From contig JAGBFZ010000300.1 of NCBI GenBank assembly GCA_018110855.1, positions 1 through 11,100 on the forward strand: a DNA stretch of 11,100 nucleotides, read 5' to 3'. Below, in pieces: positions 6,499 to 11,100 of the stretch. Below the pieces are notes generated by a model. That model worked only from the letters and a program-made list of their open reading frames with translations, made no database searches and was not told the DNA's origin. Source of the stretch: Oscillospiraceae bacterium (GTDB lineage: Bacteria > Bacillota > Clostridia > Oscillospirales > Ruminococcaceae). The position numbers and the translations under genes were made by a program. Each line of letters opens with the position of its first letter. Within the stretch, counting starts at the first letter, position 1.

Positions 6499-7791
6499 AT
6501 GAAGCGAAAGATCACACAGCAGCTTATGGAATGGAAAAAATCGAAGACCAGAAAGCCGCTTATCCTCAACGGAGCAAGACAGGTTGGAAAAACCTTTATT
6601 CTCCGGGAATTCGGAAGGGAAAACTATAAAAACACTGTTTATATCAATCTTGAAAGCAACGGTACGGTCGCTTCAATTTTCAATGATGATATATCACCGT
6701 CAAAGCTGATAAAGTATCTTGAAGCAGAAACAGGAGAACGTATTCTGCCAAATGAAACACTTATTATCCTTGATGAAATACAGTCCTGTGAACGTGCTGT
6801 GACATCGCTGAAATACTTCTGTGAGGAAGCTCCCGAATATCATATTGCTGCTGCAGGAAGTCTGCTCGGTGTTGCAATAAACAGAAATCAGACTTCATTT
6901 CCTGTCGGAAAGGTTATGGTTCTCAGGCTTTTCCCTCTGGATTTTGAGGAGTTTCTTACGGCAACGGGAAATGATTTTCTTATTGATGAGATAACCGAGT
7001 GCTATACCAAAATGTCACCTATGAATGAGGGACTTCACCGGAAAGCACTCGATCTCTACCACGATTACCTTATCGTCGGAGGAATGCCGGAAGCTGTCAA
7101 ATCCTATATTGAAACCAATTCATATATTGATGCCGGACTTGTACAGAGCAGCATTATTGACAGTTACACAGCAGATATGGCAAAATACGCAAGCAATTCC
7201 GAAGCGGTTAAGATCCGTGCTTGTTATAACTCCATTCCCGCACAGCTTGCTAAGGATAACAAGAAGTTTCAGTATAAAGTTGTTCAGAAAGGCGGTTCTT
7301 CAACAATTTTCGGAGCATCGCTTGAATGGCTGAAACAGGCAGGTGTTACTCTGGAATGTCAACGTGTTGATCAGGGAACAATGCCTCTGCCCGTATATGC
7401 AGATCAGACCTCATTTAAGATATATATGTCGGACGTGGGATTGCTTGTAAACAAATCTCATATGTCTGTAAATACGATCATCACAGGTGAATCAAATATC
7501 TTTATGGGTGCTGTAACAGAAAACTACATTGCCCAGCAGCTTGCGGCAAAGAATTATCCGCTATACTACTGGACAATAGCCAATTCACAGGCTGAACTTG
7601 ATTTTGTTCTTCAAAAGGACGATAAGATCTATGCTATTGAGGTCAAAAAGGGTGAACACGTTCGTTCAAGAAGCCTGAGTGTGTTCAGGCAGAAATACTC
7701 TCCCGACTACGCAATAAGGTTTTCTCAAAAGAATTTCGGTAAGACCGAAGACGTTATTTCAATACCTCTTTATGCTGCGTTTATGCTTTAA
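6499..7791 (+). CDS. AAA ATPase with DUF4143 and nuclease-like C-terminus
   Basis: This 430-residue cytoplasmic protein has the AAA_14/DUF4143 architecture. The ATPase part has Walker A GARQVGKT (25-32), Walker B LIILDE (88-93) and a sensor-like AAAGSLLG (117-124). The C-terminal DUF4143 part carries a restriction-endonuclease-like pattern: Glu342 region, ELDFVL with Asp368, then AIEVKKG with Glu381 and Lys383. All look intact. The family is abundant in gut Firmicutes and Bacteroidetes; its role is not settled, with DNA processing or mobile-element/defence links proposed. GGAAGGA lies eight bases before ATG 6499. The macro-domain gene starts 27 bases after the stop with no terminator between, so co-transcription is likely. 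Confidence 0.92.
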   Translation: MKRKITQQLMEWKKSKTRKPLILNGARQVGKTFILREFGRENYKNTVYINLESNGTVASIFNDDISPSKLIKYLEAETGERILPNETLIILDEIQSCERAVTSLKYFCEEAPEYHIAAAGSLLGVAINRNQTSFPVGKVMVLRLFPLDFEEFLTATGNDFLIDEITECYTKMSPMNEGLHRKALDLYHDYLIVGGMPEAVKSYIETNSYIDAGLVQSSIIDSYTADMAKYASNSEAVKIRACYNSIPAQLAKDNKKFQYKVVQKGGSSTIFGASLEWLKQAGVTLECQRVDQGTMPLPVYADQTSFKIYMSDVGLLVNKSHMSVNTIITGESNIFMGAVTENYIAQQLAAKNYPLYYWTIANSQAELDFVLQKDDKIYAIEVKKGEHVRSRSLSVFRQKYSPDYAIRFSQKNFGKTEDVISIPLYAAFML

Positions 7792-7818
7792 AAAATTATT
7801 TCATGAGGAGTGGATCAT

Positions 7819-8823
7819 ATGCCGTTTCGAATAATAAGAAATGATATTACAAAGGTTGAAGTTGATGCGGTTGTGAATGCCGCAAATAATTCTCTCCTTG
7901 GCGGAGGAGGAGTTGACGGAGCCATTCACCGTGCTGCAGGGGCGGAGCTTCTCAAGGAGTGCCGTACCCTCGGCGGCTGTGAAACGGGTGATGCAAAGAT
8001 CACAAAGGGATATAAAATGCCCTGCAAATACATAATCCACACAGTAGGTCCCATATGGCAGGGCGGTAAAAACGGTGAAAAAGAACAGCTTTATTCCTGT
8101 TATGAAAAGTCATTGCAGCTTGCGAAAGACTATAAATGTGAGTCGATAGCATTCCCGCTTATCTCATCGGGAGTGTACGGTTATCCGAAGGACAAGGCTC
8201 TTGAGGTAGCAGTATCGGCTATCACAGACTTTCTTGAAGAAAATGAAATGGATATTACTATGGTAGTATTCGATAAAAGTGCCGTATCTGTCAGCGAAAA
8301 ACTGATCGCTGATGTCAAAAAATATATTGATGACAATTACGCAGAAGAACATTCTGACTATGCAAGCCGCAGACCATTCGAAGCAGGACTTTTCAAAAGA
8401 AATGAATTGTCCAAAGGAAAAAAGCTTTCGAAGGCTATGGAACCTGAGTGCTGTGATGCTTTGCCCTTTGACTTTGATACACTGGACGAGTCCTTTTCAC
8501 AGGCACTCCTTCGTATGATAGACGAAAAGGGAATGACCGATGTTCAGGTATATAAAAAGGCTAATATCGACCGCAGGCTTTTTTCAAAGATACGAAGCGA
8601 CGTGAATTATAAGCCGAAGAAACAGACTGCGGTAGCACTTGCTATTGCTCTTGAGCTTGATATTTCTGAAACACAGAAGCTGCTTGAAAAAGCAGGATAT
8701 ACCCTTTCAAACAGCTTGAAATTCGATGTTATAATAAAATATTTCATTGAAAATAAAAAGTATAATATTATAGAAATAAACGAAACCCTGTTTGCTTTTG
8801 ACCAGAGCCTGATAGGCGTATAA
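7819..8823 (+). CDS. Macro-domain protein with helical C-terminal tail
   Basis: Residues 1-170 of this 334-residue protein form a MacroD/YmdB-type macro domain that binds ADP-ribose and usually removes O-acetyl or protein-linked ADP-ribose. Intact motifs are RNDIT (7-11), [18 protein letters not shown] (20-37, with Asn20 and Asp33 as expected active-site residues) and ISSGVYGYP (115-123). After a charged linker (170-220), residues 225-334 form a helical domain including [17 protein letters not shown] and [21 protein letters not shown], resembling helix-turn-helix tails found on other Firmicute proteins; DNA binding is plausible but unproven. ATG 7819 has GAGGAG eight bases upstream; a GTG at 7810 would overlap that site. 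The gene sits between the ATPase and the vWA gene. Confidence 0.92.
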   Translation: MPFRIIRNDITKVEVDAVVNAANNSLLGGGGVDGAIHRAAGAELLKECRTLGGCETGDAKITKGYKMPCKYIIHTVGPIWQGGKNGEKEQLYSCYEKSLQLAKDYKCESIAFPLISSGVYGYPKDKALEVAVSAITDFLEENEMDITMVVFDKSAVSVSEKLIADVKKYIDDNYAEEHSDYASRRPFEAGLFKRNELSKGKKLSKAMEPECCDALPFDFDTLDESFSQALLRMIDEKGMTDVQVYKKANIDRRLFSKIRSDVNYKPKKQTAVALAIALELDISETQKLLEKAGYTLSNSLKFDVIIKYFIENKKYNIIEINETLFAFDQSLIGV

Positions 8824-8897
8824 TTGTCGCTTGAAATGCGACCAATTATCCCTCTGTATGATGTATCATAAAGATACAATAAAACATACGGAGGGAT
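8822..8897 (+). promoter_or_regulatory. Two adjacent hairpins, the second hiding the vWA ribosome binding site
   Basis: Hairpin 1 (8822-8847) pairs nine bases with one bulged C and a seven-base loop; it overlaps the macro stop codon. Hairpin 2 pairs ATCCCTCTGTATG (8848-8860) with CATACGGAGGGAT (8885-8897): 13 pairs, one a G-U wobble. Nested inside is TGTATC/GATACA (8862-8867/8873-8878) with loop ATAAA. The 3' arm contains GGAGGG (8890-8895), the Shine-Dalgarno sequence for ATG 8903. No long T-tract follows, so it is unlikely to be a simple terminator. It may control translation of the vWA gene. Confidence 0.6.
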
Positions 8898-8902
8898 TTC
8901 TT

Positions 8903-9553
8903 ATGAAAAAGAATTTTACAGAGATCGTTTTTATCCTTGACGAGAGCGGTTCAATGGAAGCACTGAAAAGTGATACTGTGGGCGGCTTTAACAGCCTTAT
9001 CGAAAAGCAGAAGAACGAGGAAGGTGAAGCTGTGGTATCGGCTGTACTTTTCAGCACCGAGAGCCGTGTTCTGCTTGACAGAGTGCCTGTTGATCGGGTT
9101 AAAAAGCTTGCAGGCAAGGACTATTGTCCGAGTGGAGGAACTGCACTTCTGGATGCGGTGGGAGATGCCGTGAAGCATATCGGTAATATCCACAAATATG
9201 CCCGTCCCGAAGATGTTCCCGAACACACTCTGTTTGTAATTACCACAGACGGCATGGAAAACTCAAGCAGACGTTATACTGCCGACAAGGTGAAGAAAAT
9301 GATAAGCAGGCAGCAGGAAAAGTACGGCTGGGAATTTGTATTTCTCGGTGCAAACATTGATGCGGCAGAAACAGCGGAAAGCATGGGAATAGGACGTGCG
9401 ACAGCGGTGGATTACTGCTGCGATCCCGAAGGCTGTGCTGTACAGTATGACGCAATGTGCATGGCAGTTTCCGGCGTTAGAAAGGGCAAAAAGCTGTCTG
9501 AATCCGCTTCCTGGAGAAAAAAAGTCGATTCGGATCATAAGAGAAGAGGATAA
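8903..9553 (+). CDS. Small von Willebrand factor A (vWA) domain protein
   Basis: This 216-residue cytoplasmic protein is essentially one vWA domain. The metal-ion-dependent adhesion site is complete: DESGS with Asp13, Ser15 and Ser17, Thr80 in SGGTALLDAVG, and Asp116 in TTDGMENSS. The C-terminal 25 residues are basic (KKGKK-like, then SASWRKKVDSDHKRRG), possibly for nucleic acid or partner contact. There is no signal peptide or membrane anchor. Stand-alone intracellular vWA proteins usually act as metal-dependent scaffolds, and TerY of Ter systems is one such type; nearby TerD makes this relevant but not proven. ATG 8903 follows GGAGGG by seven bases; an upstream in-frame TTG at 8831 lies inside a hairpin and has no ribosome site. 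A terminator follows. Confidence 0.9.
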   Translation: MKKNFTEIVFILDESGSMEALKSDTVGGFNSLIEKQKNEEGEAVVSAVLFSTESRVLLDRVPVDRVKKLAGKDYCPSGGTALLDAVGDAVKHIGNIHKYARPEDVPEHTLFVITTDGMENSSRRYTADKVKKMISRQQEKYGWEFVFLGANIDAAETAESMGIGRATAVDYCCDPEGCAVQYDAMCMAVSGVRKGKKLSESASWRKKVDSDHKRRG

Positions 9554-9565
9554 TTTTTTTTCATA

Positions 9566-9604
9566 ACAGAGCCTGAGGTTTCTCCCGACCTCAGCTCTGT
9601 TTTT
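9566..9604 (+). terminator. Terminator after the vWA gene
   Basis: ACAGAGC (9566-9572) pairs with GCTCTGT (9594-9600), and TGAGGT (9574-9579) with ACCTCA (9588-9593), leaving one bulged C. TTTTT follows directly. It ends the ATPase-macro-vWA run. Confidence 0.85.
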
Positions 9605-9622
9605 GCTTCGGGGAAATTTGAG

Positions 9623-9664
9623 AAAAAATGAAAAGGGTACAGCAGGCTTATGCCTGTTATACCC
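9623..9664 (-). terminator. Terminator after the HipA-like kinase gene
   Basis: Read on the minus strand, a GGGTA/TACCC outer stem and an AACAGGC/GCCTGCT inner stem with a four-base loop (9635-9664) are followed by TTTTCATTTTTT. It lies seven bases beyond the kinase stop codon and faces the vWA terminator. Confidence 0.8.
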
Positions 9665-9670
9665 TATAAA

Positions 9671-10831
9671 CTATTTAAGAATATCTCTTACCCGCTCTTT
9701 GACCATAGCTTCGATGATCTTGACACGTTTGAAGGGGAGGTTATATCTCGGCTGATACTTCCACAGATCCATATCAAGCACTTTTTCAAGCATTTCTGTT
9801 CTGCGTTCATCAAGCACTTCTTTTGCAGTCTGAACGAAATCATTGTAAATTGCCGGAAATCTGCTTGAAGCAAATTCTCTTATCAATGTCATATCCTTTA
9901 TATCGTTAAAAGAGTCAAGGCTCGCGGTATTGAACAGGGAGTTTCCATTATCGAAAACAGGTGCAGGACGGATGATCTTGTTGGTCGCTGAATCAACGAG
10001 CAATCCGAAATTGCCGAGATGTCGGTCTGTGTTATAGATCACTGCATCAAACAGGATCATATCATAGAACTCTTCAAGAAAATCACTTCCGAGGGAGGCA
10101 TAATAATCACGAATGTTTTCGTAAAATGATTTTTCTATAACATTTCCTATGGGAACGAATGATACTTCTTTGCTTGTGAACATTTCACAGGTGGAGCAGA
10201 TATTCTTTTTCCAGCTGACAATGTTATAGTCAATGGCATTGATACCCATTATATGTGCGATTTTGGATGCATAGTATTCGGAGTAAGGCTCAAAGCCTGT
10301 GTTGCTTGCACCTTCGGTCCCACCTTTGTAAAGTCTTGTGATATTGTTTTTATCACGTCGCCAGCATTTCCTTAAAGCGCCGTTTGTGGTAAATTCAGGG
10401 CTGGTTATCCTGTCACTGTGCTGCAAGCTTCCGATACCTGAGAAGGCTGCATGTGCAAGTGCAGTATTAAAAGGATTATCATAGAGATTTATATCTGCAA
10501 AAGTGTCATCGGAATCTTCTTCAGTCACCCAGTAGCAATCAGTCAGAGACAGCGCCTTGCTTACGGAAATAATATCCATAGGACGATTTGGAGAAAGACC
10601 GCACTTTGCAAGAAAGCTGTCAACATATGCTCTGTTGTGAGGGATAGTCCTTCGCTTTATCCATTTATAAAGCCCATCATCAGTCGGAGTAAATCCGTAA
10701 GGGAGAAGCTCACTATGTTCATCATATACTTCTATGATCTCAATATTCGGATCAGCAGTATGTAAGCAAGCAGAAAACAATACTAATGGAGTATCAAAAT
10801 GCTTGAGATAATATGTACGAACATATGACAT
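9671..10831 (-). CDS. Solitary HipA/CtkA-like protein kinase
   Basis: This 386-residue protein has the HipA-like kinase fold in its C-terminal two thirds. The catalytic loop is NTDRHLGNFG (267-276) with Asp269 and Asn274, and the metal-binding FDNG carries Asp294. TNGALRKCW (149-157) resembles the glycine-rich loop of CtkA-type members, and RLYKGG (166-171) may supply the ATP-binding Lys169. HipA relatives phosphorylate serine or threonine on proteins such as glutamyl-tRNA synthetase; the target here is unknown. No HipB-like DNA-binding antitoxin gene is next to it: the upstream gene diverges and the downstream gene converges. The ATG follows GAAGAAGGTG and a consensus promoter. The N-terminal 120 residues are unassigned and could be regulatory. 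Confidence 0.85.
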   Translation of the reverse strand: MSYVRTYYLKHFDTPLVLFSACLHTADPNIEIIEVYDEHSELLPYGFTPTDDGLYKWIKRRTIPHNRAYVDSFLAKCGLSPNRPMDIISVSKALSLTDCYWVTEEDSDDTFADINLYDNPFNTALAHAAFSGIGSLQHSDRITSPEFTTNGALRKCWRRDKNNITRLYKGGTEGASNTGFEPYSEYYASKIAHIMGINAIDYNIVSWKKNICSTCEMFTSKEVSFVPIGNVIEKSFYENIRDYYASLGSDFLEEFYDMILFDAVIYNTDRHLGNFGLLVDSATNKIIRPAPVFDNGNSLFNTASLDSFNDIKDMTLIREFASSRFPAIYNDFVQTAKEVLDERRTEMLEKVLDMDLWKYQPRYNLPFKRVKIIEAMVKERVRDILK

Positions 10832-10838
10832 ACGAACA
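10816..10838. repeat. Direct repeat over the kinase start codon
   Basis: TACGAACA occurs at 10816-10823 and again at 10831-10838, 15 bp apart, flanking and covering the start codon of the HipA-like gene. It might be a regulator-binding site or coincidence. Confidence 0.3.
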
Positions 10839-10855
10839 CCTTCTTCCTTTATTAT

Positions 10856-10884
10856 ATTATACTAAGTATGGACAGGATTGTCAA
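10856..10884 (-). promoter_or_regulatory. Promoter of the HipA-like kinase gene
   Basis: On the minus strand, TTGACA (10879-10884) and TATAAT (10856-10861) are separated by 17 nt. The 11-bp palindrome ATACTAAGTAT (10859-10869) overlaps the upstream half of the -10 box and could be an operator. The leader is about 20 nt. Confidence 0.8.
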
Positions 10885-10948
10885 GAATTATGCTTGTAGT
10901 GTTAGCCGGTGAACTAACAGCTCAGCTTGAATAATTTATCCCCGAGTA

Positions 10949-10977
10949 TTGAAATGGGCGGGAATATGTGGTATAAT
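10949..10977 (+). promoter_or_regulatory. Promoter of the right-edge gene
   Basis: TTGAAA (10949-10954) and TATAAT (10972-10977) are 17 nt apart, with a TGG before the -10 giving an extended -10. It diverges from the kinase promoter. Between them, TGTTAG (10900-10905) and CTAACA (10914-10919) form a short dyad of unknown role. Confidence 0.75.
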
Positions 10978-11016
10978 AATGATAGTAATTTCAGAATAAT
11001 ATCGGGAGGTGTGAAA

Positions 11017-11100
11017 ATGGGAATATACCTTAACCCCGGCAACGATCTTTTCAGACAGGCAGTAAACTCAAAAATATATGTGGATAAAACAATGCTGATA
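11017..11100 (+). CDS. AAA-ATPase-like / PD-(D/E)XK family protein, 5' end only
   Basis: Only the first 28 residues are inside the window; the gene continues to the right. They read MGIYLNPGNDLFRQAVNSKI followed by YVDKTMLI. This is the characteristic N-terminus of the AAA-ATPase_like (PF09820) family, proteins of about 500-600 residues that usually end in a PD-(D/E)XK nuclease-like domain and occur in many copies in Ruminococcus and Bacteroides genomes. GGGAGGTG (11004-11011) is well placed before the ATG, and a strong promoter lies upstream. Catalytic motifs cannot be judged here. Function of the family is unsettled. Confidence 0.85.
   Translation, partial: MGIYLNPGNDLFRQAVNSKIYVDKTMLI

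Noticed and set aside
8831..8862. A separate promoter for the vWA gene (TTGAAA 8831 with TATGAT 8857)
   Set aside because: The spacer would be 20 nt, well outside the 17 nt of every other promoter here.
8848..8897. Hairpin before the vWA gene as a plain transcription terminator for the macro gene
   Set aside because: The 3' arm is followed by TTCTTATG rather than a T-tract, and the arm itself is the ribosome binding site of the next gene.
9671..10831. Plus-strand ORFs inside the kinase gene (for example 10451-10765)
   Set aside because: Antisense shadows without ribosome binding sites, rich in Ile and Ser clusters; the minus-strand frame carries intact kinase motifs.
1..11100. CRISPR array, insertion sequence, tRNA or attachment site
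   Set aside because: No regularly spaced direct repeats, no transposase-like protein, no cloverleaf and no terminal repeats were recognised on either strand.

Overview
The window looks like chromosome of a moderately AT-rich, Gram-positive gut or rumen clostridium, most likely Ruminococcus or a close Oscillospiraceae relative. This is inferred from strong GGAGG-type ribosome binding sites, near-perfect TTGACA/TATAAT promoters with 17-nt spacers, and protein families typical of that group (DUF4143 ATPase, macro domain with a helical tail, AAA-ATPase-like proteins). No tRNA, rRNA, CRISPR array, transposase or phage structural gene was seen.

Layout. The left edge (1-284) has a terminator hairpin and what may be the decayed 3' end of a gene. 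A membrane-anchored alpha/beta hydrolase (285-1013, minus) diverges from a purine-salvage operon, xanthine phosphoribosyltransferase plus xanthine permease (1249-3193, plus). After the permease comes a coding remnant with no start codon (3280-3501), then acylphosphatase (3518-3790).

From about 3.8 kb the window becomes stress- or conflict-related. A minimal nucleotidyltransferase and a HI0074/HepT-like protein overlap by 14 nt (3914-4601) and form a likely MNT/HEPN toxin-antitoxin pair. A minus-strand operon follows: a TerD protein with a repetitive N-terminal linker (start re-assigned to GTG at 6255), then an AIM24-family protein. Diverging from it is a plus-strand run: DUF4143 ATPase with a nuclease-like C-terminus, macro-domain protein with a helical tail, and a small von Willebrand A (vWA) protein. 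Convergent terminators separate this run from a solitary HipA/CtkA-like kinase (9671-10831, minus). The right edge holds the start of an AAA-ATPase-like/PD-(D/E)XK-family protein.

How it may work together. Xpt and PbuX import and ribosylate xanthine. TerD, AIM24, macro and vWA proteins are adjacent on two divergent transcription units, so a shared Ter-like or ADP-ribose-linked stress response is possible, but that is inference. Most novel at sequence level are: a long hairpin that buries the ribosome binding site of the vWA gene between it and the macro gene; dyads centred on or overlapping the -10 boxes of the ATPase and xpt promoters; and an intact RX4HXY motif in the HepT-like protein.
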